Origin: Alteromonas sp. BL110
GTDB lineage: Bacteria; Pseudomonadota; Gammaproteobacteria; Enterobacterales; Alteromonadaceae
Assembly (NCBI RefSeq): GCF_003443615.1
Contig: NZ_CP031967.1
Span: forward strand, 2,418,001-2,482,000
Length of the DNA stretch: 64,000 bases
Reading direction: 5' to 3'
Positions 39,359-47,486 of this stretch are shown here, in pieces; the stretch's first letter is position 1; the number at the start of each line of letters is the position of its first letter. The notes beneath the pieces were generated by a model that was given only the letters and a program-made list of their open reading frames with translations, searched no databases and had not been told where the DNA came from. The translations under genes and the position numbers were made by a program.

Positions 39359-39763
39359 ATGAAAAATACACGTTCAACATTGATGTTAACTGCACTATTA
39401 AGTAGTGCGCTTCTTACCCATTCTGCAATGGCAGATGATTCTTTTGACCATAGCGGCAAAGCCAGTAAACACAGCGCGTTAGCCGCATCTGAAGGTTTAG
39501 CAACAACAGCTTCGGTAGCGAGTGCGGTGGTGGCAGTACCTGTGGTATTGACCGGGAGCGTGGTTGTTGCCGGAAGCGCGGTGGTAGAAAGTACCGTGAA
39601 TGAAAGTGCTCGCAACCTTCATCGAGCCAGTCATCAATCTTCAGTGGCGCACAACCAGCCTTTGGTGATAACCGAAACTATTATTACTGCCGACCCAGCC
39701 CCGAACCAAGTGGTTACTACTAAAACGAAAGTGATCACTACGACAACTAACACTAAGCGGTAG
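39359..39763 (+). CDS. small exported protein of unknown function
   Basis: The 134-residue product has a signal peptide (cleavage about SAMA-DDS), a hydrophobic glycine/alanine/valine stretch (residues 45-80, SVASAVVAVPVVLTGSVVVAG) that could be a membrane segment, and a Thr-rich polar tail (TTKTKVITTTTNTK). I do not recognise a family. AGGAGC lies upstream. It is the first gene of a run with the DUF2145 and YiaAB genes, all within 11 bases of each other. Confidence 0.75.
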   Translation: MKNTRSTLMLTALLSSALLTHSAMADDSFDHSGKASKHSALAASEGLATTASVASAVVAVPVVLTGSVVVAGSAVVESTVNESARNLHRASHQSSVAHNQPLVITETIITADPAPNQVVTTKTKVITTTTNTKR

Positions 39764-39770
39764 GTTAGAC

Positions 39771-40580
39771 ATGAGAGCCTACATAACTTCAATCGGGTTA
39801 GTCATTGTATTATTAATGTCTGGTATCCATGACGTGTACGCGGGAAGCCAGCAGCATGGTAAGCCCACCTTTACGCCAGAAGCGATTGCGACATTTTCAA
39901 AAGATGTAGAAAAGTATGCGGCAAGTGAAGGGGCCCGGGCGTTTATCATTGCAAGACGTGGCAGACCTATTGAAGATATGCCGAAAGGCATTCGCTTTAC
40001 CCATACCGCCGTTGCTATTTACTCAACGATTCAGTTAAGCGATGGCAATATGGTAAAAGGCTATGCCATACACAATTTATATCAAGATGCTGAAGAGCAA
40101 GGCAGAAGTCATTTGATTACCGACTATCCTGTAGATTTCTTCTGGGGGGCGTACGCCCTTGAGGCAGGAATAATTATTCCTTCAGTAGAAGTACAGCAAG
40201 CGTTAGTGAATCTATATCGCGATGACAAAGCTAAACTGCTTCACAATGCTCGATATTCAGTGGTGGCAAACCCATTTAATAGTGAACGCCAAAACTGCAC
40301 GGAATACACCCTTGATGTATTAAATGCGGCAATTTACTCAACCACTGATATTGCGCAGCTGAAGGTAAATGCGAAAGCCCATTTTTCGCCGCAAAAAGTA
40401 AATATGAGCCGCGCTAAACTTGGCTTAGCGAGTATGTTCAGCGATGGCGTAACCCTGTCAGATCACGGTCGCAAGGTAGAAACCACCACTTTCGGTAGCC
40501 TTGCCCGCTATATGCAAAAGTACGATTTATCAAACAAGGCCGTTACGTTTACCCGCACGGGTCAAATAGAGAATATTTAG
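39771..40580 (+). CDS. DUF2145 family exported protein
   Basis: The 269 residues start with a signal peptide (cleavage about VYA-GSQ). DUF2145 traits are ARAFIIARRGRPIEDMPKGIRFTHTAVAIYS, the segment HNLYQDAEEQGRSHLITDYPVDFFWG, and NPFNSERQNCTEYTLDVL (read in parts). The conserved His in RFTHTA and Cys in QNCTEY could form a cysteine-peptidase or amidase-like pair, as in NlpC/P60-related folds; this is inference. Function unknown. It starts 7 bases after the previous gene and ends 10 bases before the next. Confidence 0.82.
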   Translation: MRAYITSIGLVIVLLMSGIHDVYAGSQQHGKPTFTPEAIATFSKDVEKYAASEGARAFIIARRGRPIEDMPKGIRFTHTAVAIYSTIQLSDGNMVKGYAIHNLYQDAEEQGRSHLITDYPVDFFWGAYALEAGIIIPSVEVQQALVNLYRDDKAKLLHNARYSVVANPFNSERQNCTEYTLDVLNAAIYSTTDIAQLKVNAKAHFSPQKVNMSRAKLGLASMFSDGVTLSDHGRKVETTTFGSLARYMQKYDLSNKAVTFTRTGQIENI

Positions 40581-40590
40581 GAGTTTTACT

Positions 40591-41061
40591 ATGCAAAATA
40601 TTAATAAACCCACTAAAGCGTTTCGAATCGCGTCACTAGCAGCATTAATTGTAGGCGTAGGTGCGTATTTCATAGGTTTGTACAATGCGCCTATGGCCTT
40701 AAACGAAAAAGGTTATTACTTCACCATTATGCTATTTGGCTTATTTTCAGTGGTAAGCCTGCAAAAAACGGTACGCGATAAAATGGAAGGTGTACCTACA
40801 ACCAAGGCATATTTTTTAGCTTCAGCAGTAGCTACTGGGTCAGCCATAGTATTGCTAGTTATTGGATTGCTGAACGCCGAACTCTTATTAAGCGAAAAAG
40901 GCTTTTTCGGAATGGCGTTTACTTTAAGCTTATTTGCCGCCATTACGGTTCAAAAGAACGTTCGTGATAGCCAAGCTCATAGCGAGCCTAGTAGCGTCGA
41001 ACCTAAACCAGAAACTAACGTTTCACAACCTGAAACAACCACTAAAGTAAAAGCCGCATAA
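40591..41061 (+). CDS. YiaAB-domain inner membrane protein
   Basis: The 156 residues contain two copies of the YiaA/YiaB two-helix domain. Each has a helix pair and an ending of the type VSLQKTVRDKMEG (about residue 60) and AITVQKNVRDSQAH (about 125); the shared core includes NEKGYYFTIMLFGLF and SEKGFFGMAFTLSLF. E. coli YiaA/YiaB are inner membrane proteins without known function. AGGAG precedes the ATG. The tail is a charged Pro/Glu/Thr-rich segment. Confidence 0.88.
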   Translation: MQNINKPTKAFRIASLAALIVGVGAYFIGLYNAPMALNEKGYYFTIMLFGLFSVVSLQKTVRDKMEGVPTTKAYFLASAVATGSAIVLLVIGLLNAELLLSEKGFFGMAFTLSLFAAITVQKNVRDSQAHSEPSSVEPKPETNVSQPETTTKVKAA

Positions 41062-41068
41062 AAGTAAC

Positions 41069-41133
41069 GGGGTCAGAGTACATTTCACCAAAGTCAGACG
41101 ACTCCTACCAGCAAATTAATGTACTCTGACCCC
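41069..41133. repeat. REPIN-like unit 4a, 65 nt
   Basis: GGGGTCAGAGTACAT (41069-41083) and ATGTACTCTGACCCC (41119-41133) are exact complements around 35 bases. It starts 7 bases after the YiaAB stop and is followed by a diverged tandem copy of equal length. Confidence 0.9.
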
Positions 41134-41143
41134 CCTAAGTTTT

Positions 41144-41208
41144 GGGGGCAGAGTACAACTCGCCAACGTTAGACGACCTCTGCCATCAAATTAATGTACT
41201 CTGACCCC
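41144..41208. repeat. REPIN-like unit 4b, tandem copy of 65 nt
   Basis: GGGGGCAGAGTACA (41144-41157) with TGTACTCTGACCCC (41195-41208). The inner sequence resembles that of unit 4a (both contain AGACGAC and ATCAAATTAATG-like segments: CAAATTAATG at the right arm), so this is a direct duplication. Confidence 0.88.
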
Positions 41209-41280
41209 ATTTTTTCGTATTGTGTATCAATTGTTTAGCTTCTTAGCTGCTTTTTATCTTCAACGCATCAGGGATGAAAT

Positions 41281-42342
41281 ATGCGTAAACCCGTCAAATA
41301 CAGAATTGCTTTTTTAATCGTTGCTGCGGTTTGTTTTTATGTAGGCACATGGTTTTTACCTAGTACCTTGCCAGACATTACGCTTAACTTAAGTAACATC
41401 ATTTCAGAGCCAAGCTGGCGCAATACGGTATTGGTATCCTTATTTTATTTCCTTGTGCTGCCGTTGTTGTATTACTTCTGGGTAATCCGTATTGGCGAAC
41501 AGGCCCTTTGGAAAGTGCTGCTAATATTTTCCCTAAGTAGTTTGATAGCTCGCTATAACTACCCAGAACAGCTTTCGCACTATTTTGCGTTTATTAGCTA
41601 CCTAAAATACCCCATCATTGTTGTATTGATGGTTATCGAAGTAGTGCTATTAGTCACTATCGTAAAAGCACTTTGGGGCGCACGTAAACTAAGTGGCGAC
41701 CCGCGTATTCATATGCTTGAAAAATATGAAAAATATGAAAAAGATGAAGCACCGAAAAAAGGTAGCAAAGAGGCTAAGCAGCTTGAGCTTGCTTTAATGT
41801 TGGCCCATGAACCGGCAAGTTGGTATTACGCCATACCTAGCTTCAGTAAAAAACATGTGAAAAGCGCAGTGCACCTCAAGTTACTTTCTGGTAAGTGGTG
41901 GCATTTACTGGGCGTACTCATTGTTTTAAGTATCACAACCTATGCATCGTACGTATTGCTATCGGAATTTAGTGAAACTATTGCCATCGTGGTGGCTACT
42001 TTGGTGTTCTATCTAGTGATCATGTTTGTCGCAAACTACCGGGTGAGCAAAAACTACAGTTGCTTTGTTTGGCAGGACAAGGTTGTAGTGAATAACTCTT
42101 GGTGGGGAATGGTTGTAATTCCAAAAGCGAATATAGAAAGCATGGAAGTTGGCGAGTGGAGTAGAAGTTTAACCAAAGAGGATTTTCACTTTGGAAGGGG
42201 CGTCGCTAACGTCAAGCTTACCTTCAATAAACCCCAACCATATTATTCTGGTATGGCTTTATTAAATGAAAATATATCAACGTTATATTTAAGCGTTGAT
42301 AACCCTTCGTTGCTACACAGGGAACTTGAAGTCATCGATTAG
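41281..42342 (+). CDS. multi-pass membrane protein of unknown function
   Basis: The 353 residues contain about six hydrophobic segments: 9-25, 50-70, 77-90, 105-132, 218-235 and 240-258. A charged lysine/glutamate loop lies between (MLEKYEKYEKDEAPKKGSKEAK). The C-terminal 90 residues look like a PH-like/YcxB-type cytoplasmic beta domain (VVNNSWWGMVVIPKANIESM). No family is recognised with confidence. It follows the tandem REPIN-like units, so it may be in a different transcription unit from the YiaAB gene. Confidence 0.75.
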   Translation: MRKPVKYRIAFLIVAAVCFYVGTWFLPSTLPDITLNLSNIISEPSWRNTVLVSLFYFLVLPLLYYFWVIRIGEQALWKVLLIFSLSSLIARYNYPEQLSHYFAFISYLKYPIIVVLMVIEVVLLVTIVKALWGARKLSGDPRIHMLEKYEKYEKDEAPKKGSKEAKQLELALMLAHEPASWYYAIPSFSKKHVKSAVHLKLLSGKWWHLLGVLIVLSITTYASYVLLSEFSETIAIVVATLVFYLVIMFVANYRVSKNYSCFVWQDKVVVNNSWWGMVVIPKANIESMEVGEWSRSLTKEDFHFGRGVANVKLTFNKPQPYYSGMALLNENISTLYLSVDNPSLLHRELEVID

Positions 42343-42496
42343 CCTTTCAGAGCACAGCATGAGATATGAGCCTACAACGGTGTCAGCAAACGTCGCTGCC
42401 GGTGATGGCTTGCAAAAGGTTTGGTTCCTAAGGGCCGAATAAAAATTGTAAATGTCAAAATACCTACGTTTATCTGGTAAACAACAAAAAATATTA

Positions 42497-42533
42497 GGGT
42501 CAGAGTACATTTCCTCAAAAAGTACTCTGACCC
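42497..42533. repeat. REPIN-like palindrome, unit 5 (gap 42343-42674)
   Basis: GGGTCAGAGTAC (42497-42508) pairs with GTACTCTGACCC (42522-42533) around 13 bases. It is the only clear element in the 332-base gap before the glutamine amidotransferase gene. Confidence 0.85.
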
Positions 42534-42674
42534 CCAATCTCTGTCGAGCCGTAAGGCAAAGATGGAACCTCAGGCAGAAAGTGATACTCCTACCTTATGT
42601 CGAATTGATTCGATTACAGAGCTTGCGTATTCTCGACGTACTTAATGAATTAACTGCTGAAGGTAATAAACGCT

Positions 42675-43508
42675 GTGTGTGAACTTTTAGGCATGAGTGC
42701 GAACACTCCTACTGATCTATGTTTTAGTTTTACCGGGCTAACTCGCCGCGGTGGTGAAACAGGGCCGCATAAAGACGGATGGGGCGTTGCTTTTTATGAA
42801 GGGAAAGGCGTGCGAATGTTTCACGACCCTGAGCCTTGCGCCACGTCACCTATCGCCGACTTCGTTTCTAGACTTCCTATCAAAAGTAAAAACGCCATTT
42901 GCCACATACGTCAAGCTAACGTAGGTAATATCAACTTAGCCAACACCCATCCCTTTACCCGTGAGTTGTGGGGAAGGTATTGGGTGTTTGCGCATAACGG
43001 GCAGCTTCCTAATTTCTCACGTCGAGCAGGTATTTATGAGGCTGTAGGGGATACGGACAGCGAAGAGCTTTTCTGCGACATCATGAACAATGTTAGACAG
43101 AATTTGCCACGCGACGCCATGCCCGAACAGTTAGCTGAAACGCTAGTTTCACTTGCGAAGGAGTACGCTCAGCAAGGTGTATTCAATTGCTTGCTGAGTA
43201 ACGGTGACTGGCTGTTTACATTTTGCAGTACCAAGCTAGCCAGCATTACCCGTAGAGCGCCTTTTGGCCCGGCTTGTTTAAGTGATGTCGAAGTAGAAAT
43301 AGATTTCGCGGCTGAAACCACACCAAAGGATGTGGTGAGTATTATCGCTACAGAGCCGCTAACTAACGATGAGCAGTGGGATATTTACGAGCGAGGCGAA
43401 TGGAAGCTTTGGCAAGAAGGGGAAGTCATTGCTTCGGGTAAAGTGGATGTACCCGAACACAAAAAAGAAGCCGAGATGGTAGCGCCCGATCCGTCGCTTC
43501 ATGAGTAA
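42675..43508 (+). CDS. class II glutamine amidotransferase (YafJ-like)
   Basis: The protein begins M-C-E-L-L-G-M, so removal of Met exposes the catalytic N-terminal Cys typical of Ntn-type glutaminases. The start is GTG at 42675 (GTG TGT GAA). Further family motifs are TRRGGETGPHKDGWGVAFY, AICHIRQANVGNINLANTHPF, VFAHNGQLPNF and DTDSEELFCDIM. The 277 residues match stand-alone YafJ/EgtC-like domains with no fused synthetase, so the acceptor of the ammonia is unknown. It is bracketed by GGGGTCAGAGT palindromes. Confidence 0.9.
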   Translation: MCELLGMSANTPTDLCFSFTGLTRRGGETGPHKDGWGVAFYEGKGVRMFHDPEPCATSPIADFVSRLPIKSKNAICHIRQANVGNINLANTHPFTRELWGRYWVFAHNGQLPNFSRRAGIYEAVGDTDSEELFCDIMNNVRQNLPRDAMPEQLAETLVSLAKEYAQQGVFNCLLSNGDWLFTFCSTKLASITRRAPFGPACLSDVEVEIDFAAETTPKDVVSIIATEPLTNDEQWDIYERGEWKLWQEGEVIASGKVDVPEHKKEAEMVAPDPSLHE

Positions 43509-43518
43509 TTACGAATTG

Positions 43519-43645
43519 TGGGGTCAGAGTAACTTTTATGGCCCGACCTCAAATTGCTCTGCGCTTAGTTGTTAAGCCTGCTCGATAATGTACTCTGACC
43601 CCAAAACTCGTGTTAGCTAACATTAATAATGTACTCTGACCCCAA
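43519..43645. repeat. REPIN-like array, units 6-7, with an extra right arm
   Basis: A left arm TGGGGTCAGAGTA (43519-43531) is followed by two right arms, ATGTACTCTGACCCCA (43588-43603) and ATGTACTCTGACCCCA (43629-43644). It fills the gap between the convergent amidotransferase and LysR genes and touches the LysR stop codon. Confidence 0.85.
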
Positions 43646-43648
43646 TTT

Positions 43649-44545
43649 CTACCGTAATACTTGGCTGATGGTTTGTTTTACTGCTTGGTAGCGGGCTGGT
43701 AGAGCGCTGTGGCGTGTTTGAACAGTGTATAAGGGCTCTGTTACCTCGTTTTTCGCTTTGTAAACAGTAAGCTTGTCGGCAAATGACACAAATTCTAGCG
43801 TGCTGGTGGGCAGCACGGTGTAACCTAACCCTTCGCTTACTGGCAGCAGAATTTGCGAAAGCTGGTTAATGTAGCCGGCATGAGGCAGCTTATTTGGATT
43901 AACCTTGGCCAATTCAAGTTCTCCGCAATCGTTAAAGTAGCGCTGTAAGTAGTGCATGGCATCAGGATGGTTAATAAGTCCCAACCGATTGATGACATCT
44001 TTTAATACACTAGTTTCAACCGTATCAGGCAGGCTACGCGGTAGAATAAGCCCTAACGCTTCTTCGCCTAAGTACTCGCTGTGTATATCTTCACTCTCTG
44101 GCTGGTTAGTTACAATGCCAAGCTCAAGTGTATTGTTCGCTATGCCTGATAGGATTGTGCGTCGGGGAGCGACTTCGACATGAATGTTCAGCGCGTCATG
44201 CTGCTTTTGCAACGCTAACAGAGCAGGGTAAATACGCTGAGCGATAGCACCTGAGCAGGCTACTACACACTCTCCTTCGAACGGGGCGTCAAACTTTAAG
44301 CTGGCAATAAAGTTTTGCTCCGTAGCCTGCTGATTTTTAGCGTAGTGATACACCCGCTGACCTTGCTCCGTAAGCTGAATACCCTTGCCTAAGCGAACAA
44401 CGAGTTTACACTGACATGCCTCTTCTAACTTTTTCAGATGCTGACTTACCCCGGGCTGCGTCATAAATCGCTGCTCAGCGGTACGAGTGAAATTTCCTGT
44501 TTCTACTAAAGTAACGAAGGTGTCTAGCCAAATAGGGTTAATCAT
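43649..44545 (-). CDS. LysR-family transcriptional regulator
   Basis: The protein has an N-terminal winged HTH (MINPIWLDTFVTLVETGNFTRTAEQRFMTQPGVSQHLKKLEE in the first 42 residues, with recognition helix QPGVSQHLKKLE) and a periplasmic-binding-like effector domain. I use the ATG at 44545 (298 residues), because LysR HTH domains start within a few residues of the N-terminus; a TTG at 44569 would add eight. It diverges from the VOC enzyme gene at 44775, so that is its likely target. The effector is unknown. Confidence 0.92.
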   Translation of the reverse strand: MINPIWLDTFVTLVETGNFTRTAEQRFMTQPGVSQHLKKLEEACQCKLVVRLGKGIQLTEQGQRVYHYAKNQQATEQNFIASLKFDAPFEGECVVACSGAIAQRIYPALLALQKQHDALNIHVEVAPRRTILSGIANNTLELGIVTNQPESEDIHSEYLGEEALGLILPRSLPDTVETSVLKDVINRLGLINHPDAMHYLQRYFNDCGELELAKVNPNKLPHAGYINQLSQILLPVSEGLGYTVLPTSTLEFVSFADKLTVYKAKNEVTEPLYTVQTRHSALPARYQAVKQTISQVLR

Positions 44546-44774
44546 CTGGGTATAATTTAGATTTATCAAATTTAGAAAATATCATAATTTTAAGTTTGTT
44601 CGTTGTCTAGCTACTATGTATCCATGTTCACTTAAGCGCTATTTTCGATTAGTTATCTTGTTGGAGTTATGGGTGGTTTTTAAAGGCGAAAACGCTATTT
44701 AACCAAACACAGAAATAGACACCGAATTAGCCGCTTAAGCCATTTTGACAACTTGCACTACCAAGGAGTAAGTG

Positions 44775-45290
44775 ATGACTGAAGCAGTAAAAACACCGTA
44801 TCCGCGTACGTTTTCTCATATCGGAATTTCTGTGCCCGATTTAGAAGCCGCCGTGAAGTTTTACACCGAAGTACTCGGCTGGTATTTAATTATGAAGCCA
44901 ACCGAAATTGTTGAAGACGATTCGGCCATTGGTGAAATGTGTACCGACGTATTCGGTGCAGGTTGGGGTAAATTTCGTATTGCGCACCTTTCAACAGGTG
45001 ATCGCGTAGGCGTTGAAATTTTCGAGTTTAGTAACCAAGAGAACCCTGAAAACAACTTCGAGTATTGGAAAACCGGTATCTTCCATTTCTGTGTTCAAGA
45101 CCCAGACGTAGAAGGTTTAGCTGAAAAGATTGTGGCCGCTGGCGGTAAAAAACGTATGAAGGCACCGCGCTACTACTACCCGGGTGAAAAACCATATCGT
45201 ATGATTTATATGGAAGACCCGTTTGGTAACATTCTTGAAATTTATAGCCACAGCTATGAGTTGCACTATGCAAGCGGCGCTTACGAGTAA
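44775..45290 (+). CDS. VOC/glyoxalase-fold protein
   Basis: The 171 residues form one VOC domain: FSHIGISVPDLEAAVKFYTEVLGW with the first metal His, then GVEIFEFSN (Glu), GIFHFCVQDPDVEGL (His) and MIYMEDPFGNILEIYSHSYE (Glu). All four metal ligands of the VOC type are present. Members include glyoxalase I, dioxygenases and isomerases, and the reaction cannot be decided. The ATG at 44775 has AAGGAG about 7 bases upstream; the GTG at 44772 is too close to it. It diverges from a LysR gene. Confidence 0.88.
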   Translation: MTEAVKTPYPRTFSHIGISVPDLEAAVKFYTEVLGWYLIMKPTEIVEDDSAIGEMCTDVFGAGWGKFRIAHLSTGDRVGVEIFEFSNQENPENNFEYWKTGIFHFCVQDPDVEGLAEKIVAAGGKKRMKAPRYYYPGEKPYRMIYMEDPFGNILEIYSHSYELHYASGAYE

Positions 45291-45355
45291 GCGTTAGTTA
45301 ATATCGCTTTTTAGGCATTGCGTTAAGCAAGTGCATAGCAAGCTTTAAATAAGCG

Positions 45356-45407
45356 AAAGGCGAGGGCGAAACAAGCAAAATCTTGTTTAACGCACCTCGC
45401 CTTTTTT
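45356..45407 (+). terminator. terminator after the VOC gene
   Basis: AAAGGCGAGG (45356-45365) pairs with CCTCGCCTTT (45395-45404), with an inner stem AAACAAG/CTTGTTT; the T-run ends at 45407. Confidence 0.85.
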
Positions 45408-45437
45408 GTTCTTTACTTGCTGATAAAACGCGAGATT

Positions 45438-46079
45438 TTATCCAAATTGACCGGATACATAAGGGTTGGATACCTTTTCTGTGGCTACCGTTGTAGTGGG
45501 GCCATGTCCAGGATAAATCGTCATATCATCAGGTAGCACCATAATTTTTTGCTTAATAGAGTCGATAAGCTGCTGATGATTTCCCTGTGGAAAGTCGGTT
45601 CTGCCAATTGAGCCTGCAAATATCACATCGCCGACAATAACCCGATTGCTCGCACGCTCTACCAACACTACGTGCCCAGGAGTATGGCCGGGGCAATGTA
45701 ATACTTCTAAGGTTAAATTGCCCACTGAAATGGTGTCATTGTCATTCAACCACTCATTAGGAGTAAAAGGCTGCGCGGGTGGAAAGCCAAACATCTGGCT
45801 TTGCTGCATGAGGGCATCTAGCCAGAATTTATCACCGATATGCGGACCAATAATGGGCACACCATAGTGCTCGGCAATGGCGACCGTGCCGCCAACGTGG
45901 TCAAGGTGACCGTGAGTAAGTATGATTTTTTCTATACTCACGCCCTTCTTTGACGCTGCATCAATAAGCTTTTCAATATCACCGCCAGGGTCGACAAACG
46001 CACCTTTGTTAGTAGTTGGATCCCAAACTAACGAGCAGTTTTGGGCAAAGGGCGTAACCGGTATAACTTGAATTTCCAC
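45438..46079 (-). CDS. metallo-beta-lactamase-fold hydrolase, YcbL/glyoxalase II-like
   Basis: This is a 213-residue cytoplasmic protein. The zinc motif is ILTHGHLDHVGGT, with further ligands in HCPGHTPGHVV (His), VIVGDVIFAGSIGRTDFP (Asp) and IYPGHGPTTTV (His). The close pattern GSIGRTDFPQGNHQQLIDSI is typical of YcbL and hydroxyacylglutathione hydrolase-like enzymes that lack the C-terminal substrate domain of GloB. It is 3 bases downstream of the APC permease gene, so it may share its transcript. Confidence 0.9.
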   Translation of the reverse strand: MEIQVIPVTPFAQNCSLVWDPTTNKGAFVDPGGDIEKLIDAASKKGVSIEKIILTHGHLDHVGGTVAIAEHYGVPIIGPHIGDKFWLDALMQQSQMFGFPPAQPFTPNEWLNDNDTISVGNLTLEVLHCPGHTPGHVVLVERASNRVIVGDVIFAGSIGRTDFPQGNHQQLIDSIKQKIMVLPDDMTIYPGHGPTTTVATEKVSNPYVSGQFG

Positions 46080-46082
46080 TGT

Positions 46083-47486
46083 TTAACCTTTTGATTTTTT
46101 GTTGCTTGGGGCTAAATGAAAAAGCGCAAAATAGAGCAGTGCGCCAACCACTAATTCCCCTAATAAAAATAGCCATGCGTTCGTTGACGATTGTGCAATA
46201 GACCATGCGCAAACCGCTAGTGCGACAAAGGGTATCAAACGTTTTAACGGGTTTATAGCGTTAGCGGACGAGCTTGTAGTAAGGTCAGAGTTTCGGCCAT
46301 GTTCATTAGATAGCGACGAGCTTTGCGAAGAGCCCACCTGTGAAGAACTTCCATGAGAAAAAGCCTTTTGCGCTTTTATTAACACCACTACACACATTGC
46401 ATATACTGTTAGCCGCGCCAGCACGCTTGAAATCGCCAGCCATACAAAACTGCCGCTAAGTGCCATCGCGCCGGCGAATAATCCAAGTACCAGTATGGAT
46501 GAAGAGGGCGTAGCAAACTTGCTATGAACCTTACCTAGTATCTCGCCAAGCTTTCCGGGAATAAGAGACTGTCGTGCCATAGAAAACGTAAGCCGAGAGG
46601 TAGATATCATGTTCGCCAATAAGTTCCCGGCTACCGATACCACGGCGGTTAACGTCATTACAAGCGCTCCAGTTTCTCCAAATATCTTATTGGCAAGGGC
46701 AATAAGCGGTGCGCTATCCGGCTTAGTAGGCCCTACGGTGTGCCAATAAAGCCACTGCACACAAAAGTAAAATATGGCGATACCTGAAACCGTAAGCATC
46801 AACGCCCGAGGAATAGTCTTTTTCGGTGAATTAGTCTCACCGCTCGTCACCACTACCGTCTCAAAACCAATAAAAGCGTAAAGCGTAAGTAAGGCACCCG
46901 CAGATATGGTGTCGAAGGCAGGGATGGTGGTAGCGGAAGAGACGGTAGAAAAGTCTACTTGCCAATATCCTGTAACAATAAGCGCCACAAAAGGCACGAG
47001 TTTTAGCACGGAAATAGTATCAAGCGAACGCATGGCAGCCTTTAGACCAACAATGTTCACTACAATTAACGCTGTTGTCAGCCCTATAATCGCAAACGAT
47101 TTTCCTGCGCCTGCATTAAGTTCGGGCCACATATAACCTGCGTACAGCAATAACACATGCATGTTGGCAGCTATCGCCGTAGCTCTAGCCAAATAATACA
47201 CAAACCCCGTTTGAAATGCGGCTGCATTGCCAAAGCCTTTTTGGGCATAAATTACTGGCCCGCCAGTCTCTTGATAGCGCACGGCTAACTGTCCAAAACA
47301 CCAGACAATAGCTAGCATAAGTGCGCCAAAGATCAAAAAGATGTAGGGGCTGAAAGCACCAAGCGCGGCGGCCATTTTAGCGGGCAGTGCAAAAATGCCT
47401 GCCCCAATAAGGCCATTTAATACCAAAAGGGCAGCGCCTATGCCGCCAATCCCTTTGGTTAAGAGGCTTTTGTTTTCGCTACTCAT
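46083..47486 (-). CDS. APC-superfamily amino acid permease
   Basis: The 467 residues hold about twelve helices. The first carries the APC substrate motif LNGLIGAGIFALPAKMAA. Other family features are RYQETGGPVIYAQKGFGN, YAFIGFETVVVTSGETNSPKKTIPRA and GNLLANMISTSRLTFSMARQ. A Ser-rich cytoplasmic loop (residues about 385-415) is unusual. Its start codon overlaps the stop of the upstream amidohydrolase gene by 4 bases (ATGA), so the two are translationally coupled and may share a substrate. Confidence 0.92.
   Translation of the reverse strand: MSSENKSLLTKGIGGIGAALLVLNGLIGAGIFALPAKMAAALGAFSPYIFLIFGALMLAIVWCFGQLAVRYQETGGPVIYAQKGFGNAAAFQTGFVYYLARATAIAANMHVLLLYAGYMWPELNAGAGKSFAIIGLTTALIVVNIVGLKAAMRSLDTISVLKLVPFVALIVTGYWQVDFSTVSSATTIPAFDTISAGALLTLYAFIGFETVVVTSGETNSPKKTIPRALMLTVSGIAIFYFCVQWLYWHTVGPTKPDSAPLIALANKIFGETGALVMTLTAVVSVAGNLLANMISTSRLTFSMARQSLIPGKLGEILGKVHSKFATPSSSILVLGLFAGAMALSGSFVWLAISSVLARLTVYAMCVVVLIKAQKAFSHGSSSQVGSSQSSSLSNEHGRNSDLTTSSSANAINPLKRLIPFVALAVCAWSIAQSSTNAWLFLLGELVVGALLYFALFHLAPSNKKSKG

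Noticed and set aside
26485..43645. CRISPR array made of the GGGGTCAGAGT repeats
   Set aside because: The units are palindromes spread over 17 kb between genes, with variable loops and no regular spacers or cas genes.
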